Positions 44,389-52,687 of a stretch of 64,000 nt of DNA are shown piece by piece (position 1 is the first letter of the stretch; each line of letters begins with the position of its first letter). Source of the stretch: Pseudomonas sp. NC02 (lineage in GTDB: Bacteria > Pseudomonadota > Gammaproteobacteria > Pseudomonadales > Pseudomonadaceae). Below the pieces are notes generated by a model, which saw only the letters and a list, made by a program, of their open reading frames with translations, did no database searches and had not been told where the DNA came from. The DNA is taken from NCBI RefSeq assembly GCF_002874965.1, contig NZ_CP025624.1:5332001-5396000 (forward strand), read 5' to 3'. The position numbers were made by a program, and so were the translations under genes.

Positions 44389-45212
44389 TACATATCCGTT
44401 ATTTGGGTGATGGCTGATATTGGTTCCGCTCTTACAGCGGCTCACTTTTGAACAGCGCAAAAGTAAGCAAAACGCTCTTGCCCCACCACTCGGCACCTCG
44501 CCTAGGCTCGGTGTGCCCTCACTCCGGCTTTGGACCGTGGGCCGCCGTCATGGGCCATCCTTGGCCCAGGACGGCTAACCCGGCGTCCTGCCGGGTTACC
44601 CACGCTCCAAAGCCTGCGTTCGGCCAGCGTGGTTTAACGGGGCGCCTAAGATCAAGATCAAAAGCAGATCAAGAGCACAGCGGCCTACCGGCCGGCTTGA
44701 GTGTTGAAGAGCAAAAGCCAAATCAAAATCTAAAGCGGGCACGGTCAAAAATGTGGGAGCGGGCTTGCTCGCGAAGGGCGTTAACGATGACCCGGGCATT
44801 CTGAATGAACGCGGCGCCCTCAGGTTTTTCGCGAGCAAGCCCGGCTCCCACAGAAAAGCAGATCGGTTTTCGCTCTGGTTTTTGATCTGGCTTTTAACAC
44901 TCAGGTCGGCTTTCAGGCCGCCGTGCTTTTGCTTTTGATTTTGATCTGCGGGCCCCGTCAACCACGATGGCCGCAAGCAGGCACGGTGGAGCGGGTAAAC
45001 CGGCAAGGATGCCGGTTTAGCCGCGCCGGGCCATGGATGGCCCGTCGCGGCGGCCCGCGGAACCGGGCCGGAGTGCGGGCATGCCGAGCCTAAGCGAGGC
45101 ACCGAGTGGTGGGGCAAAGACCTTTTGGTTACTTTTGGGGCGTTTGCCAAAAGTGACCCGCTGTAAGAGCGGAACCATAAGTGGCCGTTACCGCAGCAAC
45201 GGATATGTACCC
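44386..45212. repeat. Large imperfect inverted repeat with a central REP pair
   Basis: Two arms of about 360 bp face each other. The outer ends GGGTACATATCCGTT (44386) and AACGGATATGTACCC (45198-45212) are identical inverted copies. Next come GGTTCCGCTCTTACAGCGG (44422) and its inverse (45158-45176). The similarity continues inward through GCCCCACCACTCGG and CTCGGTG-like segments to about 44740 and 44870. Each arm contains its own short hairpins (GGGCCATCCTTGGCCCA; AACCCGGCGTCCTGCCGGGTT in the left arm). Open frames inside the two arms resemble each other but look spurious. The 908-bp stretch between arfB and the permease holds no other gene. Confidence 0.85.
44752..44852. repeat. REP pair at the centre of the inverted repeat
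   Basis: TGTGGGAGCGGGCTTGCTCG and CGAGCAAGCCCGGCTCCCACA (one inserted G) surround a ~60-bp centre. Confidence 0.85.
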
Positions 45213-45216
45213 GAGA

Positions 45217-46629
45217 TCAACCCCGACTCAACACCACCCCCTCCCGAGCCTTGCGCCTGTTCTTGATCCCATAACAAACCCACATAAACACCACCCAAAC
45301 CGGAATCGCATACACCGACACCTGAATCCCCGGAATCAGCAGCATCACCCCAAGAATAAACACCACAAACGCCAGGCAAACATAATTCCCATACGGATAC
45401 CAAAGCGCCTTGAACAACGGCACCTGCCCCGTCCGATCCATATGCTGCCTAAACTTGAAATGCGAAAAACTGATCATCGCCCAGTTGATCACCAGGGTCG
45501 CCACCACCAGCGACATCAACAACTCCAGCGCATGCTGCGGAATCAGGTAATTCATCAACACCGCCACCAGCGTAATCGCCGCCGACGCCAGGATCGACCG
45601 CACCGGCACCCCACGCTTGTCGATCTTCGCCAATGCCCGCGGCGCATCACCCTGCTCGGCCATCCCCAACAGCATCCGGCTATTGCAGTAAGTGCCGCTG
45701 TTGTAGACCGACAACGCCGCCGTCAGCACCACAAAGTTGAGAATATGCGCTGCCGTGTTACTGCCCAACATCGAAAACACCTGCACAAACGGACTGCCGC
45801 TATAGGCGTCCCCGGAGGCATTCAGGGTCTCCAGCAAGCTGTCCCAAGGCGTCAACGACAACAGCACCACCAACGCGCCGATGTAGAAAATCAGGATCCG
45901 GTAGATCACCTGGTTGATCGCCTTCGGAATCACCGTGCGTGGCTTGTCCGCCTCAGCCGCAGTAAACCCGAGCATCTCCAGGCCGCCAAACGAGAACATG
46001 ATGATCGCCATGGCCATCACCAAACCACCCACGCCATGGGGAAAGAACCCGCCGTGCTCCCACAGGTTGGTCACCGAGGCTTGTGGCCCGCCGGTGCCGC
46101 TCACCAGCAGGTAACTGCCCAGGGCGATCATGCCGACAATGGCGACCACCTTGATGATCGCAAACCAGAACTCGGCCTCGCCGAAGACTTTGACGTTGGA
46201 AAGATTGATCACATTGATCAACACAAAAAACGCCGCCGCCGACACCCAGGTCGGGATCTCGGGCCACCAGTAGTGCACATACTTGCCAACTGCCGTCAGC
46301 TCCGACATGCCCACCAGGATGTACAAAATCCAGCAGTTCCAGCCCGACAGGACGCCGGCGAAACCGCCCCAATACTTGTGGGCAAAGTGGCTGAAGGAAC
46401 CGGCCACCGGCTCTTCGACGATCATCTCGCCCAGCTGGCGCATGATCATGAAGGCAATAAAGCCGCAGATGGCATACCCGAGGATCATCGACGGCCCGGC
46501 GGATTTCAGCACGCCGGCCGACCCCAGGAACAACCCGGTGCCAATCGCGCCACCGAGGGCGATCAGTTGGATATGGCGATTTTTCAGGCCGCGCTTCAGT
46601 TCGCCTGAATGCGAGTTGGCTTCACTCAT
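45217..46629 (-). CDS. Amino-acid permease (AroP/GabP-like, APC family)
   Basis: A 470-residue, 12-helix carrier. RHIQLIALGGAIGTGLFLGS is the amino-acid/proton symporter signature, and PVAGSFSHFAHKYWGGFAGV and SFGGLEMLGFTAAEADKP follow, all close to aromatic/general amino-acid permeases. Substrate specificity cannot be fixed. The ATG at 46629 (MSEANSHSGE) is preferred over an in-frame TTG six codons upstream. Its stop is 5 bp from the end of the large inverted repeat. Confidence 0.9.
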   Translation of the reverse strand: MSEANSHSGELKRGLKNRHIQLIALGGAIGTGLFLGSAGVLKSAGPSMILGYAICGFIAFMIMRQLGEMIVEEPVAGSFSHFAHKYWGGFAGVLSGWNCWILYILVGMSELTAVGKYVHYWWPEIPTWVSAAAFFVLINVINLSNVKVFGEAEFWFAIIKVVAIVGMIALGSYLLVSGTGGPQASVTNLWEHGGFFPHGVGGLVMAMAIIMFSFGGLEMLGFTAAEADKPRTVIPKAINQVIYRILIFYIGALVVLLSLTPWDSLLETLNASGDAYSGSPFVQVFSMLGSNTAAHILNFVVLTAALSVYNSGTYCNSRMLLGMAEQGDAPRALAKIDKRGVPVRSILASAAITLVAVLMNYLIPQHALELLMSLVVATLVINWAMISFSHFKFRQHMDRTGQVPLFKALWYPYGNYVCLAFVVFILGVMLLIPGIQVSVYAIPVWVVFMWVCYGIKNRRKAREGVVLSRG

Positions 46630-47154
46630 GGAAAGGGTCTCACGCAAGGTTTGAGGGTGCTCATGGAGGGGTGCTGCTTTGGTAACGGGCTACAGCAGCG
46701 CCGATCAAACCCCGGTCCAGCGTTTTTTCTTACGGTCATACGTCACCTGTTGTTTTTATCTGTGACGAAATCGAACCCGACGGGCTTGTGGCCAGGCGGA
46801 ATGAACAAGGCGGATAGCCCTGAGAGAGTGGGATCACAGTAAAACGCGGCGCATTGTACACCGCCAAACCTGTCTGGGCTGACAGGATGCGGTGCGGCAG
46901 ATAGGAGGGACATTAGGAAAATTCTTTCAGATAACGAGAAGTTGACGAAAGGACGATTCCTACAAAACGATGCAACCAACTCTCTGTTTCATCGACATAA
47001 ACCAAATCGCCATCAAAACGGAATAAAAAATCCAAATGGAACCGTGTCAATAAAAATTTTGCAATCCCAAACACTCTCTTCTAGGTTCATCCACTTGCCC
47101 AGCGCAGCAAGCTGGCAAGCTCGTTCTCAAACAACGTCATCTAGGAGATTCACC
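46630..47154. other. 525-bp intergenic region with two divergent promoters
   Basis: Contains the leader of the permease and of the peptide gene. The stretch 46930-47090 is distinctly AT-rich compared with the genome. No tRNA, sRNA or operator was recognised with confidence. Confidence 0.45.
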
Positions 47155-47292
47155 ATGCAAGCACTGGAAAATGACCTGGAAACCGAACTGCAACTCGACG
47201 ATTGGTTTGAAGCGCCGACCCATGAGGCCGCCGTTGAAATGATGCAAGCCGATGCCGTCGTGCCGTTCGGCACCGCGATGTGGCCTTTCTAA
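47155..47292 (+). CDS. 45-residue acidic peptide, possible precursor peptide
   Basis: Starts MQALENDLETELQLDDWFEA, with TAGGAGATTCACC before the ATG (a strong ribosome site). Residues 1-33 carry 11 acidic and one basic-type residue (His). The last 12 residues, AVVPFGTAMWPF, carry no charge and end with Trp-Pro-Phe. This leader/core-like split resembles ribosomal precursor peptides, but no modifying enzyme of a known class is adjacent. It is followed by an 11-bp hairpin and the M29-type peptidase gene. It could instead be a regulatory leader peptide. No homologue is recognised. Confidence 0.6.
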   Translation: MQALENDLETELQLDDWFEAPTHEAAVEMMQADAVVPFGTAMWPF

Positions 47293-47308
47293 TCTGATCA
47301 GGCACCCC

Positions 47309-47334
47309 GGCAGGTGCGGGACGCCGCACCTGCC
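47309..47334. repeat. Hairpin between peptide gene and M29-type gene
   Basis: GGCAGGTGCGG and CCGCACCTGCC form a perfect 11-bp stem with loop GACG, starting 17 bp after the peptide stop. There is no T run. It could protect or partially attenuate the message, giving more peptide than enzyme. Confidence 0.75.
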
Positions 47335-47369
47335 ACTGCTCCTACCGAAGGCTTTGAAGGAAGGACGTC

Positions 47370-48329
47370 ATGGACAAGGCCCGCGCCGTCGAACATTTTC
47401 TGTATTACCTCGCCCATCACCCGGCCCTCGCCGGCCTGCACCGCCCCACCATTTTGCTTGGCCATACCGAACGCTACGACGCCATCGCCCAATCGATCAT
47501 CCAGGGCAGCGCTGCCCGCTTCGACTTCCAGGTACAACGCCTGGACCAGGCCCCCTGCGAAGCGCTGGCCAAGGCCATCGAAGACTGTGACCTGTACATG
47601 TTTCTCTACGATTCCTCGACCCTGCCCAACCCACGCGCCGAAGGCCCGGACTTTATCCGTGCCCTGCAAGGCGTGATGGCCGAGCACTGGAAAAAATCCC
47701 TGCTGCTCAAGGACTACGGCGACTATTTCTACGACACCTTCAGCGTCGCCCCACAGCGAATTGCCGACCTCAACGCCACGTTGATCCGGCGCATGTCCCA
47801 GGCCAGCGTGCTGAGCTTCACCGACCAGCATGGCTCGCGCCTTGAAGCGCCCATGAGCAGCATCAAGAAGTGGACCAATATCAACGGCATCGGCAACCAC
47901 GACCTGGCACCCGGCGAGATCGCCACCCACAGCGAGGCCATCAACGGCCAGGTGCGGTTCGTCGGCACCTTCCTCAGCACCATTCCCTTTGCGCGCAAAT
48001 ACGGCGTGCTGCAATCACCGCTGGAACTGTGGATCGAGAACTCGACCATCTGCACCGTGGCCAGCGAAGTGCCGGGGCTGGCGGATGACTTCAACAAATA
48101 CCTGAATGCCAACCCGTCCAATCGCCGGGTGGAAGAACTGGGCATTGGCACCAATGAAGGCGTGAAGGATTTGTATGCGCGCAACGCCGGCTTTGAAGAG
48201 CGTCATTGCGGGCTGCACCTGGGCTTGGGTGGCGGGCAGAAAGGCAGCCACCACCTGGACCTGATCTTCGCCAGCGGCGTGTTGGCCCTCGACGATAAAC
48301 CTGTGTTCGATGGGGCTTTCATGTTCTGA
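47370..48329 (+). CDS. M29-like metallopeptidase (aminopeptidase T/S type)
   Basis: A 319-residue protein whose C-terminal half matches M29 aminopeptidases. LAPGE (Glu183), ELGIG (Glu256), GLHLGLG (His283) and HHLDLIF (His295, Asp297) line up with the expected metal and catalytic residues. The first ~160 residues are less conserved, and the protein is shorter than usual family members (about 370-410). GAAGGAAGGAC precedes the ATG. It lies 77 bp after the acidic peptide gene with a hairpin between. It may trim or process that peptide, or be an independent peptidase. Confidence 0.75.
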   Translation: MDKARAVEHFLYYLAHHPALAGLHRPTILLGHTERYDAIAQSIIQGSAARFDFQVQRLDQAPCEALAKAIEDCDLYMFLYDSSTLPNPRAEGPDFIRALQGVMAEHWKKSLLLKDYGDYFYDTFSVAPQRIADLNATLIRRMSQASVLSFTDQHGSRLEAPMSSIKKWTNINGIGNHDLAPGEIATHSEAINGQVRFVGTFLSTIPFARKYGVLQSPLELWIENSTICTVASEVPGLADDFNKYLNANPSNRRVEELGIGTNEGVKDLYARNAGFEERHCGLHLGLGGGQKGSHHLDLIFASGVLALDDKPVFDGAFMF

Positions 48330-48357
48330 CACGCCCGCCAAAACAATGGAGATCAAC

Positions 48358-48447
48358 TGTGGGAGCGGGCTTGCTCGCGAATGCGGTGGGTCAGTCACTG
48401 GATGTATCAACTGATACACCGCATTCGCGAGCAAGCCCGCTCCCACA
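48358..48447. repeat. REP pair (GTGGGAGCGGGCTTGCTCG type)
   Basis: Standard arms, 28 bp beyond the M29-type gene stop. Confidence 0.9.
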
Positions 48448-48487
48448 ATGGACCTGCTTTGCTCATAGAGCAGGTTCCAAATCCAGG

Positions 48488-48522
48488 CCAAAAAAAACGC
48501 CAACCCGAGGGTTGGCGTTTTT
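48488..48522. terminator. Bidirectional terminator
   Basis: AACGCCAACCC-GA-GGGTTGGCGTT with A and T runs on each side lies between the convergent M29-type gene and rluB. Confidence 0.9.
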
Positions 48523-48539
48523 ATGCAGCGCTTAACGAA

Positions 48540-49787
48540 TCACTGCGGCTTCTTGCGACCAAAACCTGGACGCTGGCCGGAACCGGCCGGTGCACCACGA
48601 CGCTTGCCCGATGGCGCGTCATCGACCAGCTTCAGGCCCGGGCGCTTTTTCGGCGATGGCTTGGCTGGACGTTTGGTGCTGGCGCTGTCGTCGGCACGGC
48701 CCGCAGCCGGAGCACCACGACCAGACTCGCCACGGTTACCGCGACCGCCGGCAGGTGCATCACCACGACCGGCTGGACGCGGTGCGCGCGGCGCACGTTC
48801 GCCATCCTGACGGGGCGGTGCCGAAGGACGACGCTCGCCTTCGATGTGCGGCTCGCGGGAGATGCGGCCGCCCGTGGCCGGTGCATCCAGCGCAGGGCGC
48901 AGGGTGCGGGCAACACGGTCGGTACGCGCCACCGGACGCGACGATTTACGCTGCATACGCTCAAGCTTGTCTTTGCTCTTGGCGTTCATCTGCGGCATGG
49001 CCACCGGCGTCAGGCCGACTTCGGCACTGAGGATGTCGACTTCGTACTGGCTCATTTCGCGCCAGCGGCCCATCGGCAGGTCGGAGTTGAGGAACACCGG
49101 GCCGAAACGCACGCGCTTCAGGCGGCTGACCACCAGGCCCTGGGATTCCCACAGGCGACGTACTTCACGGTTACGGCCTTCCATCACCACGCAGTGGTAC
49201 CAATGGTTGAAGCCTTCGCCGCCCGGCGCCTGCTTGATGTCGGTGAACCTGGCCGGGCCGTCTTCCAGCACGACGCCGGCTTTCAAGCGCTCGATCATTT
49301 CGTCATCGACTTCACCACGCACACGTACCGCGTATTCACGGTCCATCTCGTAGGAAGGGTGCATCAGGCGGTTGGCCAGCTCACCGTCGGTGGTGAACAT
49401 CAGCAAGCCGGTGGTGTTGATGTCGAGACGACCGATGTTGATCCAGCGGCCTTCTTTGGGGCGCGGCATCTTGTCGAATACGGTTGGACGGCCTTCCGGG
49501 TCGTCACGGGTGCAGATTTCGCCATCAGGCTTGTTGTACATGATGACGCGGCGCACCGATTCGGCGGCCTCTTCACGCTTGATGACCTTGCCATCAATGG
49601 TGATGGCATCGTGCAGGTCGACGCGCTGGCCAAGGGTGGCTTCAACGCCGTTGACCTTGATGCGCTTCTGGGTGATCCAGGCTTCTACGTCGCGGCGCGA
49701 GCCTACGCCGATACGGGCGAGGACTTTCTGCAGTTTTTCGCCTGCGGGGCCGATTTCCTGGGTGTCGTTCTGGTCTTGGTCACTCAT
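48540..49787 (-). CDS. rluB: 23S rRNA pseudouridine synthase RluB
   Basis: A 415-residue enzyme forming pseudouridine 2605 in 23S rRNA. The S4-like RNA-binding domain is at about 17-65 (EKLQKVLARIGVGSRRDVEAW). The RsuA-type catalytic domain carries GRLDINTTGLL with catalytic Asp122, followed by KAGVVLEDGPA and MEGRNREVRRLWE. The C-terminal ~130 residues are low-complexity, rich in Arg, Gly, Pro and Ala, and longer than in E. coli. The ATG at 49787 follows GGGAGG. Confidence 0.94.
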   Translation of the reverse strand: MSDQDQNDTQEIGPAGEKLQKVLARIGVGSRRDVEAWITQKRIKVNGVEATLGQRVDLHDAITIDGKVIKREEAAESVRRVIMYNKPDGEICTRDDPEGRPTVFDKMPRPKEGRWINIGRLDINTTGLLMFTTDGELANRLMHPSYEMDREYAVRVRGEVDDEMIERLKAGVVLEDGPARFTDIKQAPGGEGFNHWYHCVVMEGRNREVRRLWESQGLVVSRLKRVRFGPVFLNSDLPMGRWREMSQYEVDILSAEVGLTPVAMPQMNAKSKDKLERMQRKSSRPVARTDRVARTLRPALDAPATGGRISREPHIEGERRPSAPPRQDGERAPRAPRPAGRGDAPAGGRGNRGESGRGAPAAGRADDSASTKRPAKPSPKKRPGLKLVDDAPSGKRRGAPAGSGQRPGFGRKKPQ

Positions 49788-49930
49788 CTTAAGCACCTCC
49801 CGGTGTGTCGATTCAGGCTTGGCCTGAAGATAGTAAAAGCTGGGCTTTTGGCGAACGCATCGCCAAAGGGTCGCGAATCATACGCTCATGGCGCGCGTTG
49901 CGCATCAGAGACTAGTCGATAAGTGCGGGC

Positions 49931-50122
49931 TCATTTGCCTTTCCGCCGACCGGTGGCACCCAGCGCCAGCAGGCGCAGCTCGGCTTCGGCGAGTACCGTG
50001 CGCTTGTCGACCTTGTCGAGTTTCTTCCAGGCACGGATCTCGCGCTTGCTGCGCCCGCAGCCCACGCAGATGTCATCGGTGAATTTGCAGACGCTGATGC
50101 AGGGGTCTTTGGTGGAGCTCAT
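49931..50122 (-). CDS. DUF1289 small cysteine-rich protein
   Basis: A 63-residue protein, MSSTKDPCISVCKFTDDICVGC..., with the DUF1289 pattern PCIxxCxxxx..CxGCxRS, a likely metal-binding site. AGGAGAACTCAA precedes the ATG at 50122. The role is unknown. It is one gene between rluB and a REP pair. Confidence 0.9.
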   Translation of the reverse strand: MSSTKDPCISVCKFTDDICVGCGRSKREIRAWKKLDKVDKRTVLAEAELRLLALGATGRRKGK

Positions 50123-50152
50123 TTGAGTTCTCCTTGCTGGCGACAATCCAAA

Positions 50153-50241
50153 TGTGGGAGCGGGCTTGCTCGCGAATGCAGTGTGTCAGTCGCCGGATGC
50201 TTGGCTGACCCACCGCATTCGCGAGCAAGCCCGCTCCCACA
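50153..50241. repeat. REP pair (GTGGGAGCGGGCTTGCTCG type)
   Basis: Standard arms between the scpB end and the DUF1289 start. Confidence 0.9.
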
Positions 50242-50253
50242 TTTTGTTCTGCG

Positions 50254-51213
50254 TCAGTCTTCGAATTGGCGGCGCTCGTTTTCGATGGCTTCGGCCAGGG
50301 CGCGGGCTTCGTCTTCTTCGTCGCTCAGCGGCGGTTGTTCGAGCGCTGCGACGGCGGCCAGCAGTTTGGCACGCGCTTCGGCGACGCCGAGGATGTCCTC
50401 CTCGGGTTCAGGCTCGGGCTCATCTTCAACTTCGACTGGCAGCTCAACCTCAACGTTCAGTTGCAGCGCAGGCTCCTGCTCACCGTCACTGGCCGCACCA
50501 TCACGCAGCAAGTCATCGAAGTCAGTCTTGATGCCCTGCTCCATGTCATCCAGTTCCAGCAACAATGTGTGGAAACTGGTTTCGTCCTTCGGCTCTTCCG
50601 GCTCGGCGCTGGCGTCGGCCAGCTCCTGCAACCCGGCGGGCACCGGTGCGTCGTCGAAATCCAGGACCGGGTCCGGCTCCATCTCCCGCAGCTCGGCCAG
50701 CGGCGGCAAGTCGTCGAGGTTTTTCAGGTTGAAGTGGTCGAGGAACACCTTGGTAGTGGCAAACATCGCCGGCTTGCCGGGCACGTCGCGGTAGCCAACG
50801 ATCCTGATCCACTCCCGCTCCAGCAACGTCTTGACGATATGGCTGTTGACCGCGACGCCGCGCACGTCTTCGATCTCGCCCCGGGTGATCGGCTGGCGAT
50901 AGGCGATCAGCGCCATGGTTTCCAGCATCGCGCGGGAATAGCGCTGCGGGCGTTCTTCCCACAGGCGGCCGACCCACGGCGAAAACTTCTCGCGAATTTG
51001 CAGGCGATACCCGGAAGCCACTTCCCGCAGCTCGAAGGCACGGCCGTCGCAGGACTTGCGCAGAATCTCCAGGGCCTTCTTGAACACCGGCGGCTCAGGG
51101 CGCTCGGCTTCTTCAAACAGTTCGAACAGGCGCTCCAGGGATTGCGGCTTGCCCGAGGCCAGGAGAAAGGCTTCCAGCAGCGGAGCCAGTTCGCGGGGTT
51201 CAGTCAGATTCAT
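50254..51213 (-). CDS. scpB: Segregation and condensation protein ScpB
   Basis: A 319-residue protein. Two winged-helix domains cover about 1-185 (LLEAFLLASGKPQSLERLFE, ALIAYRQPITRGEIEDVRGV with the conserved HTH, and RVGYRDVPGKPAMFATT-like region). An acidic tail follows (about 190-319, for example EPEPEPEEDILG), much longer than in Bacillus ScpB. It joins ScpA and SMC in chromosome organisation. It follows scpA by 12 bp. Confidence 0.94.
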   Translation of the reverse strand: MNLTEPRELAPLLEAFLLASGKPQSLERLFELFEEAERPEPPVFKKALEILRKSCDGRAFELREVASGYRLQIREKFSPWVGRLWEERPQRYSRAMLETMALIAYRQPITRGEIEDVRGVAVNSHIVKTLLEREWIRIVGYRDVPGKPAMFATTKVFLDHFNLKNLDDLPPLAELREMEPDPVLDFDDAPVPAGLQELADASAEPEEPKDETSFHTLLLELDDMEQGIKTDFDDLLRDGAASDGEQEPALQLNVEVELPVEVEDEPEPEPEEDILGVAEARAKLLAAVAALEQPPLSDEEDEARALAEAIENERRQFED

Positions 51214-51225
51214 CGATTCAGCTCT

Positions 51226-52044
51226 TTATTCGGCTCGCGCCCGCACGTGGATAGCCGCAAAAGGCTCATTCTGGACCAGCTCGACCAAGGATTCCTTGAC
51301 CAGCTCAAGGATCGCCATAAAGGTCACGACTACCCCCAGGCGCCCTTCTTCCTTGGTAAACAGCTCGACAAACGGCACAAACCCGCCGCCCTTGAGGCGA
51401 TCCAGCACATCACTCATGCGCTCGCGGGTGGACAGTGCCTCGCGGCTGACCTGGTGGCTTTCAAACATATCGCCACGGCGCAGTACTTCGGCCATGGACA
51501 TCAGCAACTCTTCCAGGCTCACGTCCGGCAGCAGCTTGCGCGCCCGGGCTTCCGGGGCGTCGAGCTTGGGCACCACCACATCGCGGCCGACCCGGCTCAA
51601 ACCGTCGATGCCTTCGGCCGCGGCCTTGAAGCGCTCGTACTCCTGCAGGCGGCGGATCAGTTCGGCGCGGGGGTCATCCTCTTCCGCCTCGATAGTCTCC
51701 GAGCGCGGCAGCAGCATGCGTGACTTGATTTCCGCGAGCATCGCGGCCATCACCAGGTATTCGGCGGCCAGTTCCAGGCGCACGGTCTGCATCAGTTCGA
51801 CGTAGCCCATGTACTGGCGGGTGATTTCCGCCACCGGGATGTCGAGGATATTGATGTTCTGCTTGCGGATCAGGTACAGCAGCAAGTCCAGCGGACCTTC
51901 GAAGGCTTCGAGGAAGACTTCCAGCGCATCCGGCGGGATGTACAGGTCCAGCGGCATTTCCATCACGGCCTGGCCGTAGACCATGGCAAATGGCAGTTCC
52001 TGCTGGGCGCCCGCCTGGCTGTCGACGGTTTCCACGGCCGACAT
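51226..52044 (-). CDS. scpA: Segregation and condensation protein ScpA
   Basis: A 272-residue kleisin. FEGPLDLLLYLIRKQNINIL near residue 50 is the N-terminal SMC-binding part, and VVTFMAILELVKESLVELVQ near 240 the C-terminal winged helix. The gene starts directly after the preceding gene's stop (no gap) and precedes scpB. Confidence 0.95.
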   Translation of the reverse strand: MSAVETVDSQAGAQQELPFAMVYGQAVMEMPLDLYIPPDALEVFLEAFEGPLDLLLYLIRKQNINILDIPVAEITRQYMGYVELMQTVRLELAAEYLVMAAMLAEIKSRMLLPRSETIEAEEDDPRAELIRRLQEYERFKAAAEGIDGLSRVGRDVVVPKLDAPEARARKLLPDVSLEELLMSMAEVLRRGDMFESHQVSREALSTRERMSDVLDRLKGGGFVPFVELFTKEEGRLGVVVTFMAILELVKESLVELVQNEPFAAIHVRARAE

Positions 52045-52674
52045 TCAGGCCTCGACCATGAACGGTGCCGGGTCGCCACACCCCACACGCACCACTTCCG
52101 GCTCGCCATCGGCCAGGTTGATCACGGTGGAGGCCTTGTTGCCGCCGTAGCCGCCGTCGATGATCAGGTCGACGTGTTTTTCCAGCAGCCGGCGCATTTC
52201 ATAAGGGTCGTACAACGGCTCTTCTTCCCCCGGCAGGATCAGCGACACACTCATCAGCGGCTCACCGAGTTCGGCCAGCAGCGCCAGGGCGATCGGGTGT
52301 TCCGGCACCCGCAGGCCGATGGTGCGCTTCTTCGGGTGCAGCAGCAGGCGCGGCACTTCGCGGGTGGCGTTGAGGATGAAGGTGTAGGGCCCCGGCGTGT
52401 GGGCCTTGAGCAGGCGGAAGGTGCCGGTGTCGACCTTGGCGAACAGCCCCAGCTGGGACAGGTCGCTGCAAATCAGTGCGAAGTTGTGGTTCTTGTCCAG
52501 GTCACGCAGGCGTCTTACGCGCTCGACCGCATTCTTGTCGCCGATCTGGCAACCGATGGCGTAGGACGAATCCGTGGGGTAGATCACCACGCCACCGGCA
52601 CGGATGATCTCCACGGCCTGTTTGATCAGGCGCGCCTGCGGGTTTTCCGGATGAATCTGGAAGAATTGACTCAC
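52045..52674 (-). CDS. Sua5/YciO/YrdC-family protein (YciO-like)
   Basis: A 209-residue RNA-binding-fold protein. AGGVVIYPTDSSYAIGCQIG and KKRTIGLRVPEHPIALALL are the Sua5/YrdC signature blocks, and it belongs to the YciO branch. Family members make threonylcarbamoyladenylate for tRNA t6A, but YciO's role is less certain. The GTG at 52674 (VSQFFQIHPENP) with AGGT upstream is chosen; a longer frame to 52839 overlaps the next gene. Together with scpA and scpB it forms a tight operon. Confidence 0.9.
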   Translation of the reverse strand: MSQFFQIHPENPQARLIKQAVEIIRAGGVVIYPTDSSYAIGCQIGDKNAVERVRRLRDLDKNHNFALICSDLSQLGLFAKVDTGTFRLLKAHTPGPYTFILNATREVPRLLLHPKKRTIGLRVPEHPIALALLAELGEPLMSVSLILPGEEEPLYDPYEMRRLLEKHVDLIIDGGYGGNKASTVINLADGEPEVVRVGCGDPAPFMVEA

Positions 52675-52687
52675 GTGTTCTACCTGT

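Noticed and set aside
44448..45150. Two similar open frames in the arms of the large inverted repeat
   Set aside because: Their similarity follows from the repeat itself, they run through the REP pair, and no ribosome site or domain is seen.
46630..47154. Possible sRNA upstream of the peptide gene
   Set aside because: No strong hairpin with a T run or conserved promoter could be assigned.
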